The notes under the pieces were generated by a model. It did no database searches and was not told the DNA's origin. It saw only the letters and a program-made list of their open reading frames with translations. This document shows, piece after piece, positions 31,557 to 38,789 of a stretch of DNA of 52,194 bases. How positions within the stretch are numbered: position 1 is the stretch's first letter; every line of letters starts with the position of its first letter. The stretch spans positions 1 to 52,194 of the forward strand of contig JAFRHH010000039.1 in NCBI GenBank assembly GCA_017433405.1, in the 5' to 3' direction. The DNA is from Clostridia bacterium. Lineage in GTDB: Bacteria; Bacillota; Clostridia; Christensenellales; Aristaeellaceae. A program made the position numbers and the translations under genes.

Positions 31557-31859
31557 CTAAACATAATCAAATATACCCTGAACAGCATCTACAGTATCTA
31601 TGAGTTCATAATAGGAAAGAGCATCAATCTTTGTGAACCTTCTCCTGTTCAGATCCAAACTGCGCACCTGATCGCAATAAACATATCCGGGCGTTCGGAT
31701 ACTTTCGCATCTGATCCGGAGCGGGCCGCCGACTGTTTCCGGAAGAATCGGACAGGCCATAATCAAACCGCTTTCATTGAAAAAATTTTTACTGACAACA
31801 ACGACCGGATACTGAATCGAAGGTATTTTCAGGACATCACCCTGCTCGGCTTTCATCAT
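31557..31859 (-). CDS. mazF: MazF/PemK-family toxin
   Basis: A 100-residue endoribonuclease toxin. KAEQGDVLKIPSIQYPVVVV at the start (GDV...P.lVvs pattern), LIMACPILPETVGGPLRIRC and the later GYVYCDQVRSLDLNRRRFTK (DQ-R-iD.rR motif) are typical. The start is ATG 31859 or 31856; the first follows GAGGT by nine bases and lies one base after the antitoxin stop. The frame to 31913 would overlap the antitoxin and is not needed. The gap from here to the next gene (31293-31556) holds only a weak, unrecognised minus-strand frame. Confidence 0.87.
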   Translation of the reverse strand: MMKAEQGDVLKIPSIQYPVVVVSKNFFNESGLIMACPILPETVGGPLRIRCESIRTPGYVYCDQVRSLDLNRRRFTKIDALSYYELIDTVDAVQGIFDYV

Positions 31860-31860
31860 C

Positions 31861-32106
31861 TCACCAGACCTCATTTCCAACAGGGTCGCCTCTCCAATCC
31901 AGCTCTCCGTCAAGGTTCAGCTTTCCACCATATTCCGCTGCCCGTTCCTCCAAAGTTCTATGATGAAAGGAGCGAATTAATACTATTTTTCCTGCTTCTG
32001 CCTTGATGAGCAAATGGTCATCAGGCTCAAAGCCCGCTTCACGCAAAACAGCCTTCGGCAAACGGATTCCCTGACTGTTTCCCCAAGGCTTAAGCTGTAC
32101 TTCCAT
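31861..32106 (-). CDS. mazE: MazE/AbrB-type antitoxin
   Basis: An 81-residue antitoxin. MEVQLKPWGNSQGIRLPKAV is the swapped-hairpin DNA-binding domain of MazE (WGNSxGIRLPK), and the acidic tail (LDGELDWRGDPVGNEVW) would contact MazF. ATG 32106 is preceded by GAGGAGG at ideal spacing; the longer frame to 32178 lacks a ribosome binding site and would cover the promoter. The toxin gene follows after one base. Known MazE proteins repress their own promoter, and two matched palindromes sit on this one. Confidence 0.9.
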   Translation of the reverse strand: MEVQLKPWGNSQGIRLPKAVLREAGFEPDDHLLIKAEAGKIVLIRSFHHRTLEERAAEYGGKLNLDGELDWRGDPVGNEVW

Positions 32107-32133
32107 TTCCGAACCTCCTCGCGGCACGATTGA

Positions 32134-32178
32134 TATACTGTATATACATATTATACGGTATATAAATTTCTGCGTCAA
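32134..32178 (-). promoter_or_regulatory. mazEF promoter with paired TATAC-N-GTATA operators
   Basis: Minus strand: TTGACG (32173-32178), 17-base spacer, TATAAT (32150-32155). Two 11-base palindromes, TATACTGTATA (32134-32144) and TATACGGTATA (32152-32162), start 18 bases apart; the second covers the -10 box. Confidence 0.8.
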
Positions 32179-32253
32179 TATGCGGGAAAAGTTTCAGTAC
32201 AGCATCGAGTGCGTCTTCCAGGCGGAACAAGCGGCATAAAAAGGCCCAAAAAG

Positions 32254-32277
32254 CCGGCTTCCGAAAATGGAAGCCGG
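32254..32277 (-). terminator. Intrinsic terminator (minus strand) in the mazE-Rpn gap
   Basis: Stem CCGGCTTCC/GGAAGCCGG (32254-32262, 32269-32277) with a six-base loop. On the minus strand it is followed by CTTTTT and a second T-run. It would stop leftward transcription before mazEF. Apart from this and the Rpn promoter, the gap 32179-32467 shows nothing else. Confidence 0.65.
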
Positions 32278-32363
32278 ATATCTGTATGCTATTGTCATAT
32301 GAAAGGTTGGGACAAGCTCTGTTGAAAACTCTGTCGAAAGCTGCTTTTAAGTTCACGCGGCGA

Positions 32364-32392
32364 TTGAAAAAGATGTCTGTTTTTGCTATACT
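32364..32392 (+). promoter_or_regulatory. Promoter of the Rpn-family gene
   Basis: TTGAAA (32364-32369), 17-base spacer, TATACT (32387-32392). Transcription would start near 32399, which argues against the TTG at 32402 and for a start codon further in. Confidence 0.7.
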
Positions 32393-32467
32393 ATCTGTGG
32401 TTTGCGAGAAATCCGGAAGCTTATATCTGAAGGATTTCTCAGCGAAGAATGGAGGCAGGTGACGGCT

Positions 32468-33283
32468 TTGGCAGATGCGGATTACAGGGTGCTCAGGACG
32501 AGAGAAGAACGTCTGACTTTTGCCAGAAGCATGAACCTGTTCAGTACGCCGTTCATGCGCGTTGTCTTCAAGGATGAAAAGGCTACCCGGTATGTCCTGC
32601 GAATCCTGACCGGAAAGCCAGATCTCCAGATTCAGGAGAATCTGACAGAGTACAGGATCTCCAAATTGGACACCAAAGACGCAGTGTTGGATGTTATTGC
32701 TGTGGATGAACAAGGCGTGTTCTACCACATTGAGATCCAACTTGCCAACAGCGATGACCATATTCGCAGGGTCAGGTTCTACTCCGCCATGGTGGACAGC
32801 GAACTGCTGGAAAAAGGAACGAAGTATACGGATCTTCCGAATACCTTCATCTTTTACATCAGCATGAATGATTTCATGGGATTAGGTGAACCGATTGCAC
32901 AGGTTGAAAGCACCATAGGGAAAAAGAAGAAAACGTACGAAGACGGAAAGCATATTGTCTATGTGAATGCCGGTGTGGATGATGAGTCGGAAGTTGCGCG
33001 GCTGATGGATTATTTCAAGCTGGCAGATCCGAACGATTCCAGCCACGGAGAGCTGTCAGACAGAGTTCATCTATTGAAATGCGAAAAGGAGGGTGAAGAA
33101 CCGATGTGTGAGGTTACTCAGAGTTTTTTTGACGAAGGGAAAATTGTTGGAGCAGTTCAGATTCTTCGAAACGTCAATCATTTAGAAGATGAGGAGATTG
33201 TCGAAATAATTAAAAAAGAGTTTAATCTGAATGATTTTCAGGCGAAGACATTTGTATATCCAAGGGAAACCGCAACGGCATAA
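32468..33283 (+). CDS. Rpn-family recombination-promoting nuclease / PD-(D/E)XK transposase-like protein
   Basis: A protein of about 271 residues. MNLFSTPFMRVVFKDEKATR, the catalytic region DAVLDVIAVDEQGVFYHIEI (D...E.Q pattern as LDV-x-DEQG...HIEIQ), FYSAMVDSELLEKGTKYTDL and TFIFYISMNDFMGLG are typical of the Rpn/'PDDEXK nuclease transposase' family. These proteins promote RecA-independent exchange in E. coli and are abundant and variable in gut bacteria. The frame is open from TTG 32402, but that lies at the expected transcription start; TTG 32468 after AGGTGA, or GTG 32459, is more likely. The C-terminal 60 residues are a variable helical tail. Convergent with the secreted-protein operon. 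Confidence 0.82.
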   Translation: MADADYRVLRTREERLTFARSMNLFSTPFMRVVFKDEKATRYVLRILTGKPDLQIQENLTEYRISKLDTKDAVLDVIAVDEQGVFYHIEIQLANSDDHIRRVRFYSAMVDSELLEKGTKYTDLPNTFIFYISMNDFMGLGEPIAQVESTIGKKKKTYEDGKHIVYVNAGVDDESEVARLMDYFKLADPNDSSHGELSDRVHLLKCEKEGEEPMCEVTQSFFDEGKIVGAVQILRNVNHLEDEEIVEIIKKEFNLNDFQAKTFVYPRETATA

Positions 33284-33372
33284 AGATACAGAAGCATCTG
33301 AACAGTCCATAGAGGCGATTTGTCCATTTGACAGGTCCGCTTCGACTATACTCATATCGTTGCCCTATGTCA

Positions 33373-33400
33373 AAGGAGGAGCCCTTTCGGGCTCCTCCTT
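33373..33400. terminator. Strong hairpin between convergent genes
   Basis: AAGGAGGAGCCC (33373-33384), loop TTTC, GGGCTCCTCCTT (33389-33400): a perfect 12-base-pair stem 11 bases beyond the 33412 stop codon. T-runs are short on both sides, but the position between convergent genes makes it the likely shared terminator. Confidence 0.7.
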
Positions 33401-33411
33401 ATCGGTTCCGG

Positions 33412-33972
33412 TTATTTGTTTTCAAGCGGCGCGAACTCCACGCTGTTCAGGAACGCCAGCACTGTATTAACATCTTCATCGCTTACAGCTTCTTTTCCGC
33501 CGCCGGGAAATACATCGACCTCGATTTCATGGCTCATGTAAATGGTATAAACCGCGCCGAAGGAGCCATCTGCAGCCCTGGCAATCAGCAGCGGAATGCC
33601 CGTGTCCGTCTGGCCGTCCTCAAAAACAATCTCCCCGTCATCCAGCTCAGTGACAGCATAGAAGTCAGCTTTCAGGACTGCCATATCCTCTTCCGAAACG
33701 TCGGCCAGCGTATTCACACCTTCCCACTCGTCGTTAAAAGCCATCGTCAGCAGGAGAATCGGCTTGCCAGATTCTTTGGGAAGAATCATCGCCTTATAGG
33801 ACATGTCATTGTTTTCTACCACCGTTATCGAGTAATACCCGGGCAGTTTGGGGTATTTCACCGAAAAAGCGCCGATCATGGTCAAGGTATCCTGCTCCGC
33901 CGTTTCCGCCAGCGCGGAGAAACAGCCCAGAAGCATTATCAGGCTTAAAGCCAGTGCAAAGATTCTTTTCAC
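33412..33972 (-). CDS. Secreted protein or lipoprotein of unknown function
   Basis: A 186-residue protein with a signal sequence (MKRIFALALSLIMLLGCFSA). LLGC could be a lipobox, or signal peptidase I could cut after ALA. The mature part (VKYPKLPGYYSITVVENND, AVYTIYMSHEIEVDVFPGG) resembles small secreted domains that accompany export systems in gut Firmicutes; I do not recognise a named family. Its C-terminal pattern (VNTVLAFLNSVEF) is like the end of the 772-residue secreted protein of the same region (EAQEIISTLTF). It is the last gene of the four-gene unit driven by LytTR promoter A. Confidence 0.7.
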   Translation of the reverse strand: MKRIFALALSLIMLLGCFSALAETAEQDTLTMIGAFSVKYPKLPGYYSITVVENNDMSYKAMILPKESGKPILLLTMAFNDEWEGVNTLADVSEEDMAVLKADFYAVTELDDGEIVFEDGQTDTGIPLLIARAADGSFGAVYTIYMSHEIEVDVFPGGGKEAVSDEDVNTVLAFLNSVEFAPLENK

Positions 33973-34000
33973 AACGGTTTCCTCCTCTGTTTCAGTCTTC

Positions 34001-34582
34001 TCACCGGCTCACATAAGCCTTGTTAACAAAGCCTACCATCTCTGTTATCGGGTCTTCCACCTGATACCAGTTTCCCATTTCAGCCAGAACCCGGACCTGA
34101 CTTCCGGAAGGATAGGCTTTCTGAAGCGTTGCCTTCTTGGACGGCGCCCAGCGGACGTTTGCAACCCCCTTGCTGTTCTGTGCCGCCGTCAGGGTTACCG
34201 TATATGGTGTCACAAACCGGGCTGACTGGAAAATGCTGTTATAATCCGGCTCCGTATTTGTTGATGGTTTCGGATTGGGAGACGGTGGAACGTAAGGCCC
34301 CGGATAGGTCCGGCTGGTCAGCGCAGCCTGCACGAATCCGCCGCTGCTCACCTGGAGCCATCCTGGCACGGTCTCGCCGATCACTTCGATCGGATTTCCG
34401 TAAGGAATCCTGTCAATAATCCAGTAATCCTTGCCCGCACCCTCCCGAACGTTCAGTGCCTTCCCGTTTCCACAGTGGGAATACACCACATAAGATGCGC
34501 TGGCCGATGCCGGGAATACGAACTGAAACATCACCGTAGCCAGCATCAGAACCGTAAGCAATGATAAAATCCGCTTTTTCAT
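34001..34582 (-). CDS. Secreted protein with two SH3b domains
   Basis: A 193-residue protein with a signal peptide (MKKRILSLLTVLMLATVMFQ...ASA) and two bacterial SH3 domains. The first (about 31-95) has KALNVREGAGKDYWIIDRIP; the second (about 125-193) has GVANVRWAPSKKATLQKAYP and ends GFVNKAYVSR. They are joined by a proline-rich linker (PPSPNPKPSTNTEPDY). SH3b domains commonly bind peptidoglycan cross-bridges. No catalytic domain is attached, so it may be a wall-binding effector or adaptor. It belongs to the unit of the double-glycine SH3 peptide, which carries a third SH3 domain. Confidence 0.82.
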   Translation of the reverse strand: MKKRILSLLTVLMLATVMFQFVFPASASASYVVYSHCGNGKALNVREGAGKDYWIIDRIPYGNPIEVIGETVPGWLQVSSGGFVQAALTSRTYPGPYVPPSPNPKPSTNTEPDYNSIFQSARFVTPYTVTLTAAQNSKGVANVRWAPSKKATLQKAYPSGSQVRVLAEMGNWYQVEDPITEMVGFVNKAYVSR

Positions 34583-34637
34583 CAGGCAACCTCCTCGACA
34601 TGAAAAATCAGTATTGCGTGAATGATTTCACTCCGCC

Positions 34638-35300
34638 TCAGACACCCAGTGTCACATTCGCGATACTCAGGACAGAAGTATTCCCCTCGAGATCCCGGTA
34701 CAGGTAAACGATGACCCATGTTGTCCCCTTGTTGATCTCACTGGCCCGGCTAAGAACCGCGTAGTTGGTTCCCGCAACCACCTGAGTGCCGAGAACAGCC
34801 ACCGGCGTGTATGCAACGGTGATGGTTCCGGTCTGATAGCTGTCCATTGCCTGCCAGAACATGTTGTTGATCTCTTCGGTAACCGTCTGGTCATCCGCAA
34901 CGCTCCAGCCTCCGGCGGAAATACCGGTTTCCGGGGCTTCCGCAGTTTCGTCCTCTCCTTCCGGTTCAATGGACATGTACATTGTCAGCGTCATCCCGTT
35001 ATAATCGCCGCTGAACTGATGAACTTCTTCATTCCACTTGAGCGTTATTGTTTCACCGTCCGCTGTCAGGGCCAGGGTTTCTCCGTCAAATGTCCAGGTT
35101 CCTTTTTTGCTTTCATCCTTATCCATGATTTCGAAGGTGTTGTCCTCATAGATGAAAACGGTCTGCTCGGCAATGGCGCTGTCACCAAAGGCATAGAACA
35201 GCTTCCAGTCGCTGATCAGGAAATTGTTCTCCTCCGCCTGCACGCAGGTCAGACCAAGAAAAAGTACAAGGGCCAGCATGAGTGACAGAAGTTTACGCAT
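34638..35300 (-). CDS. Secreted protein with lipocalin-like and cystatin-like domains
   Basis: A 220-residue protein: signal peptide (MRKLLSLMLALVLFLGLTCV, cut near VQA), then a beta-rich lipocalin-like part (about 28-112, DNTFEIMDKDESKKGTWTFD), an acidic linker and a domain from about 128 with cystatin hallmarks. These are GGWSV at its start (the N-terminal glycine), TVAYTPVAVLG, the inhibitory-loop pattern QVVAG (173-177) followed by TNYAVLSRAS, and WVIVYLYRDLEGN. Cystatins inhibit papain-type cysteine proteases; whether this one does is inference. It is the second gene of the unit from promoter A, directly after the double-glycine SH3 peptide. Confidence 0.72.
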   Translation of the reverse strand: MRKLLSLMLALVLFLGLTCVQAEENNFLISDWKLFYAFGDSAIAEQTVFIYEDNTFEIMDKDESKKGTWTFDGETLALTADGETITLKWNEEVHQFSGDYNGMTLTMYMSIEPEGEDETAEAPETGISAGGWSVADDQTVTEEINNMFWQAMDSYQTGTITVAYTPVAVLGTQVVAGTNYAVLSRASEINKGTTWVIVYLYRDLEGNTSVLSIANVTLGV

Positions 35301-35334
35301 GTGAAAACCATCCTTTCATTATTAAAATCTTGTT

Positions 35335-35613
35335 TTACCGAGGCAGTCCGACAATGGAGGCGGCAACCCATCCGGTTTTGCCGTTTACCGATACTTCTAC
35401 AAAATTGCGTCCGGAAACGGGGTCATATACCACCTGATCCGTAATCGTGTCCACCTGCGTTCCGTTCGACAGGGAAGCAATCTGCGGGTTTCCTTTTCCG
35501 GGACCGCTCCGCAGCGCTGCTTTCAGTCCGGACACACCGGTGTTGACTGTGCGCCATACGCCGCCTGTGACGTTTTCCATTTCGCTCGGATTCAGTTCTT
35601 TCATTTCTTCCAT
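35335..35613 (-). CDS. SH3-domain peptide with a double-glycine (bacteriocin-type) leader
   Basis: A 92-residue protein with a bipartite structure. Residues 1-18, MEEMKELNPSEMENVTGG, form a double-glycine leader (EL.. .EME.V.GG) of the kind removed by C39 peptidase-containing ABC exporters of bacteriocins and signal peptides. Residues 19-92 look like an SH3b domain (ALRSGPGKGNPQIASLSNGT, GKTGWVAASIVGLPR). The frame extends upstream to 35730, but ATG 35613 has GGAGGAG at perfect distance and starts the leader. It is first behind LytTR promoter A, so it heads the unit. No C39 exporter is visible in the window. It may be a secreted wall-binding bacteriocin or a signal, or the leader may serve another exporter. 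Confidence 0.78.
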   Translation of the reverse strand: MEEMKELNPSEMENVTGGVWRTVNTGVSGLKAALRSGPGKGNPQIASLSNGTQVDTITDQVVYDPVSGRNFVEVSVNGKTGWVAASIVGLPR

Positions 35614-35772
35614 GGTGTTTCTCCTCCTGTTCTGTTGATTGTTCACGGTCTTCACCTGTTTGTACGCAGTACACTGATTTTTGGCAATTGCACAGGGTTT
35701 CGCTGTCCTCACAGCTTTTCTGTTCGGCATTCCCGCCGAAATCCTTTGTATTCCTTGCTTTCCCCTGCTTTT

Positions 35773-35842
35773 ATTTTAGCATAGAGAAGCGCGCGGAAGG
35801 TCATCTTCCGGGCTGAACGGTCGTTTTCCGGACCTGAGCGGT
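35773..35842 (-). promoter_or_regulatory. LytTR-type promoter A
   Basis: Minus strand: ACCGCTCAG (35834-35842), 12 bases, ACCGTTCAG (35813-35821), 34 bases, extended -10 TGCTAAAAT (TAAAAT 35773-35778). Between the repeats and the -10 lies the palindrome CGGAAG-N5-CTTCCG (35794-35810). It drives the double-glycine SH3 peptide and three following genes. Confidence 0.78.
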
Positions 35843-35849
35843 CAGCCTT

Positions 35850-36704
35850 TTATCCCAGATATATTCCGGGTCCGAAAATGAAAATCTCCACCAGAACCAG
35901 AAGGATTCCCAGGGCCAGCAGAACCCAGTTCGGCGCTGGCGGAAGCCTGTACAGAAACCGGCTCTTCTTCGGCGGGAACACATTCATCACGCCGGTGAAC
36001 ATGAAGCCCCAGAAGAACGGGATCCACATGACGTTGAAGAGGAAGCAGACACCCCAGTTCAGATATCCGTCCTTCATGGCCGGAGAAAGGCCTGAGCAGA
36101 TCATTCCGACCGTAAATCCGACAATGAGGACAACCAGGTGTAGCCGGAAGGCAACTTGAAGCCGTTCTTTCTTATTGTCCTTGTCTTCAATAAAGTAATA
36201 GGACATGTGGTTGAGGATGAAGAAAAGCGCCATGATTCCACCGCATCCGAGAACTGACAGGATAATGCGCAGCACGGCCACCAGATCCGGCACATCGCTG
36301 ATGCGATCATAGACGTTCCCCCAGTCGCCCGCGCCGAAAAGACCGCCGATCAGAAAATACCCAATGCCCTGGACGAACTGCGCGCCCATCAGCTGGGTCA
36401 GGAACAGCCGCGTCATGGGTTTCATGGTTTTTGACTTCAGCAGAATGATGAGCAGGATCATGGCGATCAGCGCGTTGATGATGGACGCGCTGCCTCCCGC
36501 GACCATGATCCGGTCAAACACGGAAAGGCTCGCCCAATCCGCCACCGTGGCATCCTCCGCTCCTGCAGAATAATACAGCAGTTTGCTCCCGTAGATCATA
36601 TCAGTCAGCAGATGCAGCAGCTCATGACCGGGGACAGTGACAAAGCAGGCGATCATGGCGGTGGCGATACAGTTTACCAGGGAAAAATCCTTTTGTTTCC
36701 TCAT
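35850..36704 (-). CDS. HEXXH-containing polytopic membrane protein (M50-like)
   Basis: A 284-residue integral membrane protein with about seven helices. The first helix contains VPGHELLHLLTDMIYGSKLL, with His27-Glu28 and His31 forming an HEXXH zinc motif inside or at the edge of the membrane, as in M50/site-2-protease-like families. A second ligand motif (NPDG-like) was not found with certainty, though GDWGNVYD is a candidate. ATG 36704 with GGTGAGG is chosen over GTG 36716. It is cotranscribed with the 51-residue two-helix protein from LytTR promoter B. It may process or protect against the secreted products of the regulon; that is inference. Confidence 0.65.
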   Translation of the reverse strand: MRKQKDFSLVNCIATAMIACFVTVPGHELLHLLTDMIYGSKLLYYSAGAEDATVADWASLSVFDRIMVAGGSASIINALIAMILLIILLKSKTMKPMTRLFLTQLMGAQFVQGIGYFLIGGLFGAGDWGNVYDRISDVPDLVAVLRIILSVLGCGGIMALFFILNHMSYYFIEDKDNKKERLQVAFRLHLVVLIVGFTVGMICSGLSPAMKDGYLNWGVCFLFNVMWIPFFWGFMFTGVMNVFPPKKSRFLYRLPPAPNWVLLALGILLVLVEIFIFGPGIYLG

Positions 36705-36768
36705 GAAAAACCTCACCTGAAACAGATCTAAAAACGCCCCCTGTCATGTCTGACAGAGAGCAGGAAGA

Positions 36769-36924
36769 TCACTTTTTGTTCACGACACTCAGTACGGCGA
36801 TGATAATCCCGCCGATCACGACAGCGATCCAACTCTTGGACCAGTCGTTCGCCAGCAGGCCCCAGACGACCATAGCGCCTACGGATATCATAGAAATAGC
36901 AGGGATCAGTTTTTTGTTGTCCAT
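36769..36924 (-). CDS. Two-helix small membrane protein
   Basis: A 51-residue protein with two predicted membrane helices: LIPAISMISVGAMVVWGLLA and, after the short loop NDWSKSW, IAVVIGGIIIAVLSVV, with lysines at both ends. ATG 36924 is preceded by AAAGGAG; the longer frame to 36999 crosses the promoter. It is the first gene behind LytTR promoter B and is followed after 64 bases by the HELLH protein. Small proteins of this shape near peptide genes are often immunity or accessory proteins, but I recognise no family. Confidence 0.72.
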   Translation of the reverse strand: MDNKKLIPAISMISVGAMVVWGLLANDWSKSWIAVVIGGIIIAVLSVVNKK

Positions 36925-36968
36925 GGAACGATTCTCCTTTCGTACAGCTTTTCCAACTGTTTGACGAC

Positions 36969-37037
36969 AATATAGCATGAAAACAGCCCGGAAGATCATC
37001 TTCCGGTCTGAACGGTCGTTTTGGGGGTTTAAACGGT
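36969..37037 (-). promoter_or_regulatory. LytTR-type promoter B
   Basis: Minus strand: ACCGTTTAA (37029-37037), 12 bases, ACCGTTCAG (37008-37016), 33 bases, extended -10 TGCTATATT (TATATT 36969-36974). The perfect 19-base palindrome CCGGAAGATCATCTTCCGG (36988-37006) fills the -35 zone. It drives the two-helix protein and the HELLH protein. Confidence 0.82.
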
Positions 37038-37083
37038 CAGTCAGTATTCCCTTTGCGTTTCCATTTTTTCAGATCTTCATTCA
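36975..37083. repeat. 109-base direct repeat, left copy
   Basis: About 93% identical to 42240-42348, without gaps by eye. It includes LytTR promoter B and, beyond it, codons reading EDLKKWKRK...TD-stop, the last 14 or so residues of a DUF3021 gene. The intact DUF3021 gene ends at the right copy, so this side is a duplicate with a gene remnant. The two copies flank the five-gene secreted cassette. Confidence 0.85.
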
Positions 37084-37123
37084 ATATTCTTTACCCCTTG
37101 CTGGATGGGTAACCCTGGATATG

Positions 37124-38776
37124 TCAGTCGTCCTTGTATTTTTCCAGTGATTTGTCGAGTTGCTTCCTAAACTCCCGCTCAATCTCGCTTTCGAAATACA
37201 GGGGATCCTTGGAAAACTGCCCGCTGGGATGGATGCCGTTTTCCAGGCTCTCGATTCCCGGATTGTTGCCGGGCACAATGATGAATCCGGTTCCCTTGAT
37301 GGATTTATATACCGTATGTTCTTCCACCCGGGTTTTGCCGCACCGTTTGCAGGTAATCGTCGTTGTTCGGACCACCGGCCTCACAATCGTTCCATTTTTC
37401 AGTTTTTGAAGGTCAAGCTGTTTTTCCTTGGTGACAGTATCGTTGTCGTGCTCTACCTTCTCAAAAATGACACCTTCGTTCCACGGTGTATCGCAGTATT
37501 TGCATCGTTTTTCCCACCATCCCATCTCGCCGCATTTGGCTTGCTGGATAACGTGCACCACAAATATATGCTGCTTATAGGTGTTTTTGGATTTCAGGGG
37601 TGTCACCCTCGTAGCGTCGCAGCGGAAGCAGTATTCATGCTTTTCCCCGTCCTCCAGGCAGGTCGGTTCCTTTCGCAGGATCTCATCCTCATACCACTCA
37701 TGTCCCAGCGGATCCGCTAAATCATAATTGCCGAATATGCCGCAGAACAGGCAGCGCTCACCATTCTTTTTGCCCGGCTCGGTACAGGTGGGCTCCACAT
37801 CCCGGCTGTCATCCCTCACATAGCTGTGATGGCGGGTATAGGACAGCCGCAGTGTCGCGCCGCACTCGCAGGTTCCGCCGATGATCACCGGATCGTTCTC
37901 ATCCTCGCATGTTCCGTTTGCAATCGTATATTCCGACCAGCTGTGGGAGGTTGCGTTGATCGTGTCCGCCGCGCCGCACCGGATGCAGGACGCCGCGTGA
38001 TCCCCCTCTTCCCGGCGGCTGACTTTTTTACTCCCGTGGGCCACCTTCAGCGGTCCGGAAAAATCATGTCCCATTGCCTGATACTGTTTCAGGGCGGGAT
38101 ATCGCTCCACCCATGTCATGGACGCTTCCAGGCTCAGATGCTCCCCGCACAGAGGACAGTCAAAGCTGACGCTGCCGTCCCGCAGGCAGGTGGGTTCCCG
38201 GTCCACCTGCAGGTTGCTGATCTCATGGGAATGGCTGACGTCCCGCTCGCCGCACACGGTGCAGGTCTGCCAGTGGCCGATGATATCGTGCTCATAGGCG
38301 CCACCGTATTTGTGATGAGCAAAACATTCCGCCGGATCTCCTTCCCTGGGCGCGGAAGTCCTCTCTTCTGTCCGGCCGCACACGCAGCTCCGCTGCAGCA
38401 CAGCGTTCCGCGTACAGGTTGCCTTGGTCACCACCGCAATCTGATTAAAAGTATGAACTTCCGGCGGAAAAAGCTTCCCGCAGTCCAGGCATTTTTCCCA
38501 GTGAAACTGCTCGGTGCCCATGCCCCAGCTCCGGTGTTCATGCTTGCATTCCGATTCTTCCGTCACGGTTTCCCCGCCGCTGCCTCTCTGCACGTCCACC
38601 AGCTGCCAGAGCTCATACCGGCCGTCCCCCAGGGGAACCACCCGGAACGTATTGCCGTTCTGGTCAGTATAGGTTTTCCCCGACCCGTCCTCCGCCCGGG
38701 CGTTGACCCCGGCGGCGATCATCAAAGTCATCGCCAAAAGCAAGAGCGGCAGGATTTTTATCCATTTTCTTCTCAT
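37124..38776 (-). CDS. Large secreted CxxC-repeat protein
   Basis: A 550-residue protein with a signal peptide (MRRKWIKILPLLLLAMTLMI...ARA) and many short zinc-ribbon-like repeats. Typical units read EPTCLEDGEKHEYCFRCDAT, EPTCTEPGKKNGERCLFCG and RSCVCGRTEERTSA, about 10 in all, with more than 30 cysteines. Such 'xxxTCTExGxxxYxCxxCG' repeats occur in large extracellular proteins of gut Firmicutes and probably form disulfide- or metal-stabilised rods. Near the N-terminus the stretch TFRVVPLGDGRYELWQLVDV matches a similar stretch in the 173-residue protein of the same operon. No anchor is seen at the highly charged C-terminus. Last gene of the unit from promoter D. Confidence 0.75.
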   Translation of the reverse strand: MRRKWIKILPLLLLAMTLMIAAGVNARAEDGSGKTYTDQNGNTFRVVPLGDGRYELWQLVDVQRGSGGETVTEESECKHEHRSWGMGTEQFHWEKCLDCGKLFPPEVHTFNQIAVVTKATCTRNAVLQRSCVCGRTEERTSAPREGDPAECFAHHKYGGAYEHDIIGHWQTCTVCGERDVSHSHEISNLQVDREPTCLRDGSVSFDCPLCGEHLSLEASMTWVERYPALKQYQAMGHDFSGPLKVAHGSKKVSRREEGDHAASCIRCGAADTINATSHSWSEYTIANGTCEDENDPVIIGGTCECGATLRLSYTRHHSYVRDDSRDVEPTCTEPGKKNGERCLFCGIFGNYDLADPLGHEWYEDEILRKEPTCLEDGEKHEYCFRCDATRVTPLKSKNTYKQHIFVVHVIQQAKCGEMGWWEKRCKYCDTPWNEGVIFEKVEHDNDTVTKEKQLDLQKLKNGTIVRPVVRTTTITCKRCGKTRVEEHTVYKSIKGTGFIIVPGNNPGIESLENGIHPSGQFSKDPLYFESEIEREFRKQLDKSLEKYKDD

Positions 38777-38789
38777 TTTCGGATCCTCC

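Noticed and set aside
31379-31588. 69-codon leftward frame after mazF
   Set aside because: No ribosome binding site, overlaps the end of mazF, and no recognised family. Could be a remnant, but support is too weak.
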